Positions 51,216-61,402 of a stretch of DNA of 64,000 bases are shown piece by piece. The DNA lies in NCBI GenBank assembly GCA_000507305.1, contig DF239428.1, forward strand, positions 206,629-270,628, read 5' to 3'. The notes below the pieces were generated by a model. That model was given only the letters and a program-made list of their open reading frames with translations. It did not search any database and was not told the DNA's origin. Position numbers and translations under genes: made by a program. This DNA is from Breviolum minutum Mf 1.05b.01 (taxonomy: Eukaryota > Sar > Dinophyceae > Suessiales > Symbiodiniaceae). The stretch's first letter is position 1; each line of letters starts with the position of its first letter.

Positions 51216-51284
51216 AGCCAAAGTGCATGTGGTTCCCTTTCCAGGATCCAAATTCGCATTGGCTCGCAGCAGTTCTAAGACCGC
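51216..51284 (-). CDS. candidate ankyrin-repeat exon (minus strand)
   Basis: Minus: after GTCGCTTGCTAAG a 69-bp frame encodes AVLELLRANANLDPGKGT then TCTLA and stops at a GTGAAG donor-like site. VLELLRANANLD fits the second helix and turn of an ankyrin repeat (VVxLLLxxGANxN), followed by the G-T-T of the next repeat. Phase 0 at both ends. The plus strand also offers an exon (after TTTCCAG, SKFALARSSSKTALASDA, then GTGAGC), so direction rests on the ankyrin likeness. It may belong to the same gene as 58442-58530. Confidence 0.45.
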
Positions 51285-51568
51285 CTTAGCAAGCGACGCG
51301 GAAACACCCCGAGTCGAACCCGAAAAGTGAGCCCAAATCTTTGAAGGGTGACGTGGCGAGTTGTGCAAAACTGGTCTGGTGATTTGGAAAAAAACCAGTA
51401 TGAATAGAAAACTGGATGGATGGTGTTTTCAAATCATGTGCACCACATAAATGCGGCAGGATTTCCACTTAGAGAATAGTGATGCTTAGGGTGCAGAATT
51501 GATCCAATGGCCGGTATGGGCTAGCGGCTTCAGATTTGTTAGTGATATTTCCAAGTGTGCTAATCCCA

Positions 51569-52536
51569 CTACGGTTGACCCTTATGTTAAGAAACCTTAT
51601 TAGGCAAGAAACTAGAGTCTCGAGCAGAGGCTAAGTAAATTACAGAGACTCTAGCCCGGGAAAACGAACTTGGCTATGAATATGGAAATAAGGTTTGGAG
51701 TGTGGATTGCTGGATCCCTTGAAAGCTCTGCCCCTTGAAAGCACGACAAGACCCAAGACAAAAACAGAAGTGCAAGAACCCGCGCGGTGGTGGATTCGAG
51801 CCTCTATACATACTTACAAGCCTGGGTAGCAGGCCGAAGCCCAATGTCTCATCCAGGGAGCAACAAGGCCTCTGCTTTAAGAGGGGGGGGGGGCTTGCAA
51901 ATATGGACAAAGACTGTGGCAGGCAAGGCCGGCCGAGGAAATTCCCACCGCGCCGTGATAGGATTTTGCCGCAGACGGACTCTTCAGGGGCTTGGCGGCA
52001 CAGAACGCGCTTCCCGGCTTCTTTTCTGTGGTGAGGGATGGCTTGTAGGGCGTGAGCAGGGCACAGGCAACAAATCCTACCGTGGCGCAGTAGGGCTAGT
52101 GGCCTGTCAGGAGACCTGGCTACACAGAACGCGCTTCCCGGCTTCTCTTCTGTGGTGAGGGATGGCTTGCAAGGTGTGAGCCGGGCACAGGCAAAAAATG
52201 CTGCCGAGGCGCAGTCGGATTTTAAAATCCGAGGCGCAGTAGGATTTTGGGGCTAGTGGCCTGTCAGGAAACCTGGCTACACAGAACGCGCTTCCCGGCT
52301 TCTTTTCCGTGGTGAGGGATGGCTTGCAAGGTGTGAGCCGGGCACAGGTAAAAAATCCTACCGTGATTTTGGGCAAGTGGCTCTTCAGGCGGCTGGCCTT
52401 CGGCAACACAAGATTTAGAAATGTGCTTTGAGAGTCTGGGCCCTGGAAAAATTTCTTAAAGGTACTCTGCCCGGCAAGAAATTTGCGAGTGTCTGGCAGC
52501 TTTGGGAAAGTTTCTTATTATAAGGTTTGACCGTAG
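51569..52536. mobile_element. 968-bp terminal-inverted-repeat element, non-autonomous
   Basis: The left end CTACGGTTGACCCTTATGTT then AAGAAAC is inverted at the right as GTTTCTTATTATAAGGTTTG then ACCGTAG (about 21 of 27 positions match). Just inside the left end lies a hairpin, CTAGAGTCTC ... GAGACTCTAG. The interior is GC-richer and holds three tandem units. No transposase frame is present. No target duplication could be fixed. Confidence 0.65.
52001..52360 (+). repeat. three tandem units inside the TIR element
   Basis: CAGAACGCGCTTCCCGGCTT begins at 52001, 52125 and 52282. Each unit runs through GTGGTGAGGGATGGCTTG and GTGAGC-GGGCACAGG. Units 1-2 are 124 bp apart and units 2-3 157 bp apart; the latter gain a 33-bp GAGGCGCAGTCGGATTTTAA insert that repeats GAGGCGCAGT. 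Confidence 0.85.
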
Positions 52537-52610
52537 ACTGGAACACCAGGATTCCAAGACCAAAAGAAAACCCATCACTTTTCAACCGATTTCAAGTCAA
52601 GTTTAAAGTA

Positions 52611-52716
52611 TACGCTCACCCGAAAACTAACATGTCGCCTGAAAATCAATGGTTTGAAGATGTATTTCCTATCAAAATAGTCCCTTTTAAGGGGGACATG
52701 TTAGTTTTCGGTGGTA
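52611..52716. mobile_element. foldback element, family A'
   Basis: TACGCTCACCCGAAAACTAA then CATGTCGCC; GGGGGACATGTTAGTTTTCG then GTGGTA at the right. Inner TTTGAAGATGTATTTCCTAT is shared with 39129. Confidence 0.7.
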
Positions 52717-53350
52717 TAAATCATTGCCTGACCATACTTTGTACCTTGCATCTACAGTGGACATGAACCCTGTTGGAGGAACCCAGTTTCCATTGAACCA
52801 GAAGTGTTGGAAGGAACATACAGTATCATTTGGGGATCTGGGCTCTTCCAGGAAATCCTTTGCTCCGCTTAGCTTTCTAGATAACCGGGCCAATGGTTTC
52901 AGCCATCTTTCGGTGATTCATCCTTGTTGGTCAAACACCAATTCCCAAAAAACCCTGCGATGTGGCAAATCATCCCAAGTTCTGATAGAAACTTCCAAAA
53001 CATTTCTTCACAAAAGCCGGCCAAAACTTCTGTAATTAGCACATAATAATTATAATTGATTCCACCTTTTAACCATTTTGTTGGTTTTCTCTCTTGCTTT
53101 TTTATCCCTCGCATTTCATGATCTGAACGAACAACTTTGCTTGTAGGAGGGGTCCGAATCCTGGCTCTCACGGATGCAGCTTCGTGACATCTGAATGACC
53201 ATGCTCAGCTGCTAGCAATAGAGCCTCAGTGGAATCAAGTTACTAAAGCTATTCATTGATTAAAGAAATCTACTTTACCAATATGCTCCATACTCATACG
53301 GGAAATCCGGGCACATAACCGCACCTCCAACAAAACCCCTTAAAGCTTAT

Positions 53351-53430
53351 GAACCATGGGACTGGTATGTTTACCTACATTCCCATAAATTTAAGCCAAA
53401 TGTAGGTGAATATACCAGTCCCATGGAGCA
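53351..53430. mobile_element. foldback element, family C, 'GGGACTGG' subtype
   Basis: ACCATGGGACTGGTATGTTT and AATATACCAGTCCCATGGAG; inner ACCTACATT pairs with AATGTAGGT. Confidence 0.7.
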
Positions 53431-53566
53431 TCTGGGTTAAGTATATTAGTTGACTATTGTACAATCTTGGCCAATGTACAAAAGCAATGTATAGATAGTA
53501 TATGATAATATACATGTATGATATTATATAATGCTATTAACTCATGGAGCAAATAAGGAAACCAAC

Positions 53567-53670
53567 CAACAGTAAGCAACTGATTCAGATTTTGATGCAA
53601 CTGCCCTCATCGGCTCGACGGGGTAACGCGATGTTTTCGATATGTCATGCCTTTCCCCGTGTTTTTTTTC
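53567..53670 (-). CDS. candidate exon (minus strand)
   Basis: Minus: GTTTGAAACTGCAG precedes a frame EKKHGERHDISKTSRYPV, then EPMRAVASKSESVAYC, ending at G/GTTGGT. Charged and coding-like, in GC-richer DNA. Borders moderate. Family unknown. Confidence 0.35.
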
Positions 53671-54359
53671 CTGCAGTTTCAAACATATCGTTGATGAAAC
53701 GACGTATAGATTGGGTCCTGCCCAAACGCTCTGGCGATGAGGGTTAATTCTGAGGTCCCTTAGGGAAAACATGGTGATGATTATTCTTCCAGTGTGAACC
53801 CAGGGTTTCGGCAGGCCACAATTCATAGATACAACATAATTGTGTGATATCTTTGAATATTAGATCCACATCCATCCTCGAAATACTTGGATTGCCCAAC
53901 CTCTTTTTGTTCATTCCTTCCTATTTTTTGTCATCTTCTACCGCTTGTAAAGGTTGTTGGCGTCAATTTGGAGGGTCAACAAAAAGACACCTTCTTAGGT
54001 TGGCTTGGATGATTTTGGATGCCTTAAATGATGAGATTATATGGTATGGTTCGGTGATTCTTGAGTGCTTGTTTTTGATTCCCATCTATTCCTCCTATAG
54101 CTCACCACTGATCACAATCACCTCATCTTAATTGGATTCAGTTGATATCTTAAAGTTTGTCATTTGCCCCATCAGAGCAAGATATCGCAATATACACGAT
54201 CATTACTCATCACAAAAAATCCAGGTTGATATGTTGTTTTGCAATGTTTGATTCTCCCTATATGGGCAATTTAAACACCTTTCTGCTTTAACTCACTTTG
54301 GATAGAGCATCACCCCATGTAATACTGATAGGTCAGCCGTAGATATTAGCCTTGTTTCA
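53671..54359. other. no gene seen
   Basis: TTGATTCTCCCTATATGGGC (54249) then AATTTAAACACC weakly resembles the family F right end. Nothing else supported. Confidence 0.3.
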
Positions 54360-54572
54360 GCCCCAAAAGGACAATCAACCACTTTCCGCTTTCCCTAATC
54401 CAGCCAGCCCAGCTGGGATGTTCGAAAACCCTGCAACAAACATCACAGGTTTTATTCAACGTTTCGAAACGTCTCGGAGAACTCCGAGCTGTCCGGACGC
54501 TTCGACCTTTGAGATTCTTTGCCTCAACATCAGCCTGCAGAATTTTGGTTCCGGACAGGACGCTCCATTAAG
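54360..54572. other. coding-like island, strand uncertain
   Basis: Plus: after TAGCCTTGTTTCAG a long frame reads NPASPAGMFENPATNITG and FIQRFETSRRTPSCPDAS. Minus: PEPKFCRLMLRQRISKVE then ASGQLGVLRDVSKR and stop. Exon likely; direction unproven. Confidence 0.3.
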
Positions 54573-54574
54573 CA

Positions 54575-54665
54575 AGGTGCCAATGGTTTTTCTAAGCCCT
54601 GATCATCAGGCCGGCAATTTCTTGGGGGGTTATGTTACGGGGGGCGTGGGTTGATTAGCCGTAAC
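54575..54665. mobile_element. family D element, partial
   Basis: GCCAATGGTTTTTCTAAGCC ... CAGGCCGGCAATTTCTTGGG ... GCGTGGGTTGATTAGCC. One arm and the G-rich end are preserved. Confidence 0.5.
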
Positions 54666-54815
54666 ATACCTGATTGAAGCGAAACTGTTGCAGCACAAAT
54701 TACTAGGGGACTTTTTTTGTGGATGTCAAAAGGGGTAGATTCTATATTCTTTGCAGGGAAAGAACTTACAGCCATTCCAACAAAATGAAAGTTTTTGAAA
54801 ACTCAAATCTAGAAT

Positions 54816-54926
54816 CTAGTTGGTTGAACAAACCATCTTCAAAAAGTATGAGTCAAATTGAAAATCTTCCCCAATCTTAACTTTTTGGGGTGAAAATTCA
54901 AAGAATCTTTGAGTTGCCACCACCTA
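54816..54926. mobile_element. foldback element, family B
   Basis: CTAGTTGGTTGAACAAACCA ... TTGAGTTGCCACCACCTAC. The left arm lacks one GGT. Confidence 0.6.
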
Positions 54927-55918
54927 CACGGAACAGTTTTTACAAGGATGATCATTCCTTGCAACTGCAGGATTACATGGAGGGCCTTCCCACATCTCAA
55001 AGAGATCATCTCAAAGAGATCTGATTTGGAAGGTTTTGAAGGGTTCGCTGAGATCCTATACCAAGTAATCTACCTTTAGTGGGGTGTCGGTACGGGCCGG
55101 TTGCGAAATGGACAAACCAAATTCTCAATGGTGCCTCTGAAAAAGGGCTAAGTCCAAAGTGAAGATGATAGATGAATCTATATGTGAATTTAGTTTTCAA
55201 TTCAAAACTAAAACTAGATTTGTTTGGGCCAATTTGGAAAACTTTGACCCTGTCAACCCAGGTTTTGGTCGGCGGTTGGCATTTTGCGATGAAATTGGCC
55301 TATGTAGATCATGTATCTGTACATGTATGTATATACATGTAAGGTGAGTTGGACTCCATTGATGACATTTCTTGTGTTTATAAAAAAACGACTGCTAGTT
55401 TTTTGAATTGTGCCAACCTCAAAAACGAATATGTCGACCAAGAATCTGTAGCCTGGTTAGAAACCCTTTACTAACCTGCCATTTGGTATCTGTGCCATCT
55501 ATTTTGACCTTCAGGTATAATAACTAAACTAAAACCTTGTATGAAAAGCATCTATGAATCAGCATGGAAACTGCATAATCCAACAACAACCATGTCTTAA
55601 TATGTCTTAATATTGTTCCTGCTGCTCAACTGTTCCTCCACCTCCAACCATGCGAGTTGTTCACGCCTCTTTCTCCAGGCATGTCGATAAGATGTCCACA
55701 TAACCTGATCAACAAGAGGTGAGCAATGAAAAAAGGGCCCCTGGTTATTTAGGGGATGAATTACTACCCAGTTATATAGGGATTACTTATAATAAACCAT
55801 TATTCTATAAAGATCCCTATCAACCAACCAGTATAATGGAAAGTAGGAGGGTTCTTTTCATGGCTCAGGTGTCGAACGGGAATGGTCTTCTAATAAAGAC
55901 TCGTTTTGTGACGCCATG
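54927..55918. other. no gene seen
   Basis: A short tandem CATCTCAAAGAGAT occurs twice near 54992-55019. No supported gene. Confidence 0.3.
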
Positions 55919-56045
55919 GTGATGGTTTTAACAACGCTTTCACTCACCCAGTTGAAAATATATGCTCAGTTCAAAATTGGATAATGTCAGATTATCACGT
56001 TCCAATGTAGATGTAAAAATAACAAATCTTTGCAATCACCACCCT
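55919..56045. mobile_element. family B element, old copy
   Basis: TGATGGTTTTAACAACGCTT ... CAGTTCAAAATTGGATAATG ... TTGCAATCACCACCCTA. Outline kept, arms diverged. Confidence 0.4.
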
Positions 56046-56308
56046 AAATTGTGTCTGCAAAATCCCACTTCATATTTTTGAGTTTGCCTTCGTCTCTGTT
56101 TTTTTGAAAACGACGGGGTGGGGGGTGGTGGCCTTAAAAAGAAAAAATAAAAACATGGGTGAGCAGCTTGAAGCACAGCAAGCAACATGTCTACAGAACT
56201 TGGATCCAAAAAAACTATGGGGGTGGGGTCAACGGTCAAAATCTCCGACTTGTTGATAGAAATACCTTTTTATGGCAAGAAATTAGCGTTTCACCGCACC
56301 TCCAACAA

Positions 56309-56429
56309 CAGGGTCATTATAATATGACACCAACCCAGACAATGCATTTATAATAAGGGAACCCCCGCAAAATTACCATAGATTCGTATTGTTTGATTCC
56401 CCCCAAAATAGGTAATACAATGACGCCTG
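56309..56429. mobile_element. family F element
   Basis: ACAGGGTCATTATAATATGA ... CCAACCCAGACAATGCATTT ... GTATTGTTTGATTCCCCCCA ... GGTAATACAATGACGCCTG. Confidence 0.65.
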
Positions 56430-56828
56430 AACAAACCATAGTTTTATTGGGAAAGTCTGCTCAAAATTTTGGGATTGCTTCGTGGCTCTACAGTATACAA
56501 GTTGCCATACCTAGAACCTGTCTGCAAACCATACGTCTCACTTACATGAAAAAAGTCACTGATATTCATGGACCTAATACACACCTGAACACAACTTATG
56601 TGGCTTTTCGTTTCGAGGAAACGTTCAGGTACTTTATTACAAGTTTTGGGAGGTGATAGACACCGATGTAGTACTGATGAACAAATCATCCGGCTCACCG
56701 GTGTGTTGCTGTAATCTATCCCATTCCAGATCGGTTTGACCACGTGGTTGATCAATAGGATGAAAGCGCCAAGGACCTCATCAATGAAGTAGCTAAAACA
56801 GCCTGTCACCTTTCGCAAAAACCCAAAT
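56430..56828. other. no gene supported
   Basis: Two overlapping open frames (plus 56393-56656; minus 56444-56818, 124 codons) are readable but neither has a domain signal. Confidence 0.25.
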
Positions 56829-56912
56829 GCTCCATGGGAGTGGTATATTTACCTACATTTATAATAAAAATCAACCAAAAGTAGGTAATTATACCATACA
56901 TGGATGGTATGG
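56829..56912. mobile_element. foldback element, family C, mixed arms
   Basis: Left arm TCCATGGGAGTGGTATATTT is of the 'GGGA-TGG' type; right arm TTATACCATACATGGATGGT is of the 'TATGG' type. The two outer arms do not match each other, unlike in most copies. Confidence 0.6.
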
Positions 56913-56956
56913 AAAAAGAGATTGATTCAGATCGGTCCAGCGTCCAGCTTTCCCAC

Positions 56957-57110
56957 TGCAGTCAAACACCATCGATGCGCCGCACCGCCGCGCGCCTGTG
57001 ATTGCAGCAATGGTCAGGGCCTTCAAAGGATGACGAGTCGGAGCAGATCAATCAAAAGATCTATGAAAATTCAGACGATGGATACCCAAAGAGGATGAGT
57101 TGGAACAGAG
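56957..57110. other. GC-rich coding-like island; two overlapping candidate exons on opposite strands
   Basis: Plus (57008-57110): after TGTGATTGCAG a 34-codon frame QWSGPSKDDESEQINQKI and YENSDDGYPKRMSWNR ends at AGAG/GTATTC. Minus (57020-56957): after CATCCTTTGAAG, ALTIAAITGARRCGASMV then a GTGGGA donor-like site. The plus version is longer and its composition more protein-like. Confidence 0.45.
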
Positions 57111-57384
57111 GTATTCCGAAAGTAAACGAAATGACAAGTAATGACATTTGACACTTGGCTAGCATTTTTGCATAAATTTGCTGGAAAAAAGATTATCAAC
57201 GAATCCTTGGATGAATCTGGGTTTGCACCCTGCGTTAAGGGTGTTCCACCCTCCAAACCACCCCCAACCAGCAACAAAACCAGCAACAAAATCCCCCTGC
57301 CCCTCCCACAAGGAAATAGCCAGCTAAAGAATGAAACATTCTGAATTTGTCCGAACTTGTGGACTTGATATCCCTTTACTAAAC

Positions 57385-57474
57385 CCCATAGGATCCATGT
57401 ATGGTATATTTGCCTACATTTGGTTGATTTTTATGGTAAATGTAGGGAAATATACCATACATGGATCCTATGGG
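57385..57474. mobile_element. foldback element, family C, near-perfect hairpin
   Basis: CCCATAGGATCCATGTATGG pairs with CCATACATGGATCCTATGGG without mismatch; inner ATATTTGCCTACATTT pairs with AAATGTAGGGAAATAT. A family B copy starts two bases after it. Confidence 0.9.
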
Positions 57475-57476
57475 AA

Positions 57477-57563
57477 CTAGTTGGTGCCTTCAACATGCTC
57501 ATCAGATTGGATCATTTCCCCATGTAGGAGTACACATATGAAATCTTCGAAACCAGCACCGTA
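57477..57563. mobile_element. family B element, shortened
   Basis: CTAGTTGGTGCCTTCAACAT ... ATTGGATCATTTCCCCATGT ... TTCGAAACCAGCACCGTA. Confidence 0.5.
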
Positions 57564-57935
57564 TCAAACCCTACTGTAGTACCACTAGGCGGTATTTGCT
57601 GAGAGTGAAGTTGTGATGGGAGGAGTTGAGGTACCGGCCATAATATTCAAACATGAGATAAAACTGATGAAAATTGGTTCATGTGGTCATACGTCGTACC
57701 TGAGGAGTTTCTGCATGTTAGTAACCTTCCAAACATGTTCCACAATTTTATTCTGCATCTTTAGGCGTTTCAAAACCATATTTCCGGTGGGGAACCAACT
57801 CCATGTAGAATGTTGAGCCCCCTGGCAGTGTCGCCCAACTTGTCCCTGACGTTGATCAAATCTTCGTCTGCTTTGGGATACATCAAAGCCTGCGAGATCG
57901 GAGATGGAGAACCGAGTCATTGGACTAATCATTCT

Positions 57936-58017
57936 AGGGGTACCCCTAAGTAACGAACCCTTTCATCAGGGGATCCTAAAAATCCAAGCCACCAACCCAA
58001 ACCAACAATTAACCATT
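57936..58017 (+). mobile_element. family H element, right part
   Basis: GGGGTACCCCTAAGTAACGA ... CCACCAACCCAAACCAACAA then TTAACCAT. Matches the right half of 41285-41418. Confidence 0.5.
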
Positions 58018-58304
58018 AGCTGAAACATGGCAATGAAGAAAAACACACGCTTAAAGGCGTGGTAGAGGCATTTTCGTTCTTTTCTACATTGATTGAGGGT
58101 TTCCCTTGCAACATGTTTCGAAAGTATTAATTGAGAAAGCTTCCTTGAATCTTTCATGACAGTGCATATAGGTTTAGGCTTTTTGAGGTGTTTTTGCGTC
58201 TCTTGTGCAGTCTTCACAGGTTCAACTCACCTGAGCCACGAAAAAAAACCTTCTTACTTTCCATTGAATCCTGGTTGTTTAATAGGGATCCTTATAATGG
58301 TTTA

Positions 58305-58408
58305 CTAGTTGGTGGTTTCAACCCATTTGGAAAATATGAGTCAAAAATGGGAATCTTTCCCCATTTTAGTGGTGAAAATTAACAAATATTTGAGTTGCCA
58401 CCACCTAG
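58305..58408. mobile_element. foldback element, family B
   Basis: CTAGTTGGTGGTTTCAACCC ... TTGAGTTGCCACCACCTAG. Clear termini; no matching 4-bp flanks. Confidence 0.75.
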
Positions 58409-58441
58409 TGATTCATGATAATCCCCACATAACTGGTTCAC

Positions 58442-58530
58442 CTCGCGGAAGAGGTCGGTATCACCGTTCAAGGCGATGAAGTGCAACACCGTACCTGGCA
58501 GGGTTGAAAGCTGGAGAACTTCTCGCAGGT
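58442..58530 (-). CDS. candidate ankyrin-repeat exon (minus strand)
   Basis: Minus: TTTTCATCCCAACCAG precedes and GTGAAC follows an 89-bp exon encoding LREVLQLSTLPGTVLHFI then ALNGDTDLFRE. The second part fits the ankyrin repeat core (G-x-T-x-L-H-x-A-A-x-x-G), with PGTVLHFIALNGD as turn and first helix. GC-richer than the flanks. Together with 51216-51284 it suggests an ankyrin-repeat gene on the minus strand with small exons several kilobases apart. Confidence 0.5.
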
Positions 58531-59315
58531 CTGGTTGGGATGAAAATCCCTTGTGTTTCAGGGCATGAATGGTTTGAAACCACGTTATAGCTATCAATAT
58601 ACCTGGAAAACCTAGTGTACCATTTTTTAAGGCAACTGTGGCTGGTTTTAGGGGTAAAGTTGATGGAAATTAACCGCAACTGGTTTTCCAGGTAATTATA
58701 ATTAGAGGTATGGATATAACTTATCATATTTCACAAAGTGTCTAGAACAAACAAAGGGCATGTTGCAAGGATTTCCCCCTTTGAAGAATGGGGGCCCCAT
58801 ATTTTGGAAGATTTGACCCTTAATGGTACTAAGTAATTGGTATATCTTGCCGACTGGGTCATGATATATGGGGCCAGTTACCACCTTTTTCCACCTGAAA
58901 AAAAGTTGAAAAGATACCCTGTAAAGTCCCAACTTAACTACTTTCTGCATGTTTTTTTTCAAAAGCCTTGATTTCGTACCATTTTTCTTGGGAGAAATCC
59001 CACAAATCCCATCCATCTGCCACCCGTCATTTTCAGGGTTTTTTCTGTTCGCGCACGTCCATGCTCACGGCTCAGGGCATTGATGCCACCAATCCTGAGA
59101 ACATCGGGGGCGAAGACTAAGGCGCTGATAGGGATGACCCTTCAAGGATGGGCTCCCAGTTGGTTCCAGTGATTATTGTTGGTTCCATGGGTTTTTGATG
59201 GGTTTTGTCCCCTTGAACATCGGGTTGGGTCCCGACCCCTTCTGATAAATGGCTGACAAAAACATGGCTTAGAAATGGGGAGATTAGGGTGCTGATAGGA
59301 ACTTACATAACAAAA
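58531..59315. other. no gene seen
   Basis: TAATTATAATTAGAGGTATG and similar AT-rich text; a GC-richer patch at 59040-59130 has no clear exon. Confidence 0.3.
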
Positions 59316-59402
59316 TACCCTCCCTGAAACTAAGATCGCCCCTGAAAATGGATGGTTGGAAGACTAGTTTTGGGATGGCCTATTTTCTGGGGGAGGGTTG
59401 GT
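59316..59402. mobile_element. family A element, right end lost
   Basis: TACCCTCCCTGAAACTAAGA ... GGATGGTTGGAAGACTAGTT ... CTATTTTCTGGGGGAGGGTT. The inner right arm is deleted. Confidence 0.6.
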
Positions 59403-59547
59403 GTTAGGGCAAAACATAGCTCTGTAGGCAAGATTTGAAGTACTCTGATGGGTTTGTTTGGGCTTGATTTGTTGAATGGATGGTTCGCATTTTGTTGTTT
59501 TTTCTCAGCACAGCTTTTAACTTATATAATCACCAACAAACAATCAT

Positions 59548-59654
59548 CTATAGGATCACAGTCCATGTATGGTATATATAATATATACCTACATTTGGTT
59601 GATATCTATGGTACATGTAGGTAAATATACCATACATAGATGCTGTGGGTATAG
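59548..59654. mobile_element. foldback element, family C, 'CACAG' subtype
   Basis: CTATAGGATCACAGTCCATG and ACATAGATGCTGTGGGTATA then GG at the ends; inner ACCTACATTTGG pairs with TACATGTAGGT. A small ATAATATAT insertion sits in the left arm. Confidence 0.7.
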
Positions 59655-59771
59655 GATCACCATCTGGTCTATGTTCAATATCTTCATGTTGCAGGACTAT
59701 ACTTTTTCGCAGCGATTCTGCTACACCCAGCACTTGGGGAGCCGTCTTTGGGGAGGGGTAGCAAAAACTAT

Positions 59772-59846
59772 ACCCCATAGGATCCATGGGACTGGTATAT
59801 CTACCTACATTTACCTTAAAAATATAAACCGGTCCAGTCTATGGGG
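59772..59846. mobile_element. family C element, 'GGGACTGG' subtype, right arm partly deleted
   Basis: CCCCATAGGATCCATGGGAC at the left; the right arm is shortened to GGTCCAGTCTATGGGG. Confidence 0.55.
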
Positions 59847-59872
59847 TTATTGAACTATTAGAAATTCTGCAT

Positions 59873-59969
59873 TACCCTGCTTGCAACTAACATAGCACCT
59901 GAAAATGGATGCTTGGAATACGATCGTTTCCTTTATTTTCAGGGGCGAACGGTTAGTTTTAGGTATTGT
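59873..59969. mobile_element. foldback element, family A
   Basis: TACCCTGCTTGCAACTAACA ... GGAATACGATCGTTTCCTTT ... GGGCGAACGGTTAGTTTTAG then GTATTGTA. Confidence 0.55.
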
Positions 59970-60050
59970 ATATTTTTGACCAAGAAACAAATGTCTCCTA
60001 TTGCAATTGCTCGCTGCTATTTTTTGCAATTTCCATTTTCTCAAAACCAG

Positions 60051-60118
60051 CAGGCGGCTAAACAGCAGGCGGGGACTTCGGTGTTTCCTTTGCGAACCCC
60101 CGAAAAGAAAAAACAAAG
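60051..60118 (+). CDS. candidate exon (plus strand)
   Basis: TTCCATTTTCTCAAAACCAG precedes and GTAATA follows a 68-bp frame encoding QAAKQQAGTSVFPLRTPE then KKKQ. Both borders are good and only the plus strand fits. Basic, low-complexity end. Family unknown. It lies opposite in direction to the ankyrin-like exon at 58.4 kb. Confidence 0.45.
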
Positions 60119-60359
60119 GTAATATAATTGCCTGTCCCCTTCTCAAGGTTCCTTTTCCCAAGGTGGAATATGTTAGTTCCCTGGAGCGTGTATACATGTG
60201 TATGTATAAATATACCCAAACTCAGTTCCCCAACTTTTTGGTCTGCATGAGTTTGGCCACACGATTCACTCTTCGCCTGTTTGAAAACCCCAGCGAGACA
60301 TCGGTTGGAAGCGCCAAAAATGCTCTCGGGGTCATGGGGGCCATTGGAAAAAAACTCCT

Positions 60360-60456
60360 CTGGTTGGTGGTTTCAACCCATTTGAAACATATTAGTCAAA
60401 TTAGATCATTTCTTGAAATAGGGATGACAATAAAAATGTTTCAAACCACCACCTAG
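60360..60456. mobile_element. foldback element, family B
   Basis: CTGGTTGGTGGTTTCAACCC ... TTTCAAACCACCACCTAG. Short form, 97 bp. Confidence 0.7.
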
Positions 60457-60571
60457 AAAAGAGTCTTTAAGAACTCTAAAACTAGGTTCCTCTAACAAAA
60501 AAATCAAGGTTTCATATACATAAAACCTGTCCATTTTCTATAGAGTGTATGGGCGGGGTCACGAAAAATTT

Positions 60572-60682
60572 TACACTCCCGAAAACTGACATGACTAGCT
60601 GGAAAATTCCAACCATGAATGAAGATGTATGGATTAAAAACAAAATGGCTTTCCAGCTCGCCATGTTAGTTTTCAGGGGTGT
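60572..60682. mobile_element. foldback element, family A'
   Basis: TACACTCCCGAAAACTGACA then TGACTAGCTGGAAA; TTTCCAGCTCGCCATGTTAG then TTTTCAGGGGTGT at the right. Confidence 0.7.
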
Positions 60683-61104
60683 CGTCTCTCAAGAAACCAA
60701 TTTTTCGTGTGGATTCTAATTCAGTTGGCCGTGATATTTACACCACCATAGTCTTCTACCAACCAATCTGATTCTGAGATATTTCGGAAGGTGCCGATCC
60801 TTCCACCCACAATCCTTGGAGATGGTTGCACCACAACAGAAAACGTGAAACATGACAGAAGTCAATTAGTCCCACTTGAATGTTCATTTCGTGGCTATAG
60901 CTCCTTTTGAAAAGTGACGCCAAAATGACATCTCTGGATACCATTTGGCGATAAATTCTGGATACAAGGGGAAGCAAACATAGAAAAACGCCATGAAGGT
61001 TGCAGGAAGCATTTCTCACTTTGTCTTGAAAAAGAACATCTCCAACGTACTGAGCTGTTTTGATTTATTTCGCTATAGCTTAATAAGGCAAAGTGGAAGA
61101 CCTG
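60683..61104. other. no gene supported
   Basis: Unstructured; an 87-codon minus frame lacks features. Confidence 0.3.
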
Positions 61105-61201
61105 TACTCCCTGAAACTAACATACCCACTGAAAATAGGCCGTCCCAAAAGGTCTTTCCAACCATCAATTTTCAGGTGCCATGTTAGTTTCAGGAAGGGT
61201 A
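61105..61201. mobile_element. foldback element, family A
   Basis: TACTCCCTGAAACTAACATA ... CAATTTTCAGGTGCCATGTT then AGTTTCAGGAAGGGTA. It sits 20 bp from the end of the tyrosine-recombinase element. Confidence 0.7.
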
Positions 61202-61220
61202 TATGATTGAAATATAAATA

Positions 61221-61316
61221 GTGCGCGGTTTCACAGTCAAATGCCAAACGTTTCATCAGGAAAACACCTTTTTGGATGGCAAAAGGGGCTTGTCTGTGGT
61301 CTTACCCTTTTCGCCC
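61221..61316 (-). repeat. split direct repeat, distal copy (B2)
   Basis: GTGCGCGGTTTCACAGTCAA ... ACCCTTTTCGCCC. Nearly identical to 61403-61499, differing mainly at GCGG/GCTAG. Confidence 0.85.
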
Positions 61317-61402
61317 TGGGAAGTGGCGGGTGGGCTCTTTGTTTGAGCCGTAATGCTCTATTGGCATGATTGTTAAACAATGCCTTTTCCCAGGGATACA
61401 AA
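61317..61402 (-). repeat. spacer between the direct repeats (candidate A2)
   Basis: 86 bp containing TTTGAGCCGTAATGCTCTAT and TTGTTAAACAATGCC (a small palindrome). If the element is PAT/Ngaro-like, this segment should be repeated at the element's 5' end beyond 64000. Confidence 0.45.
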
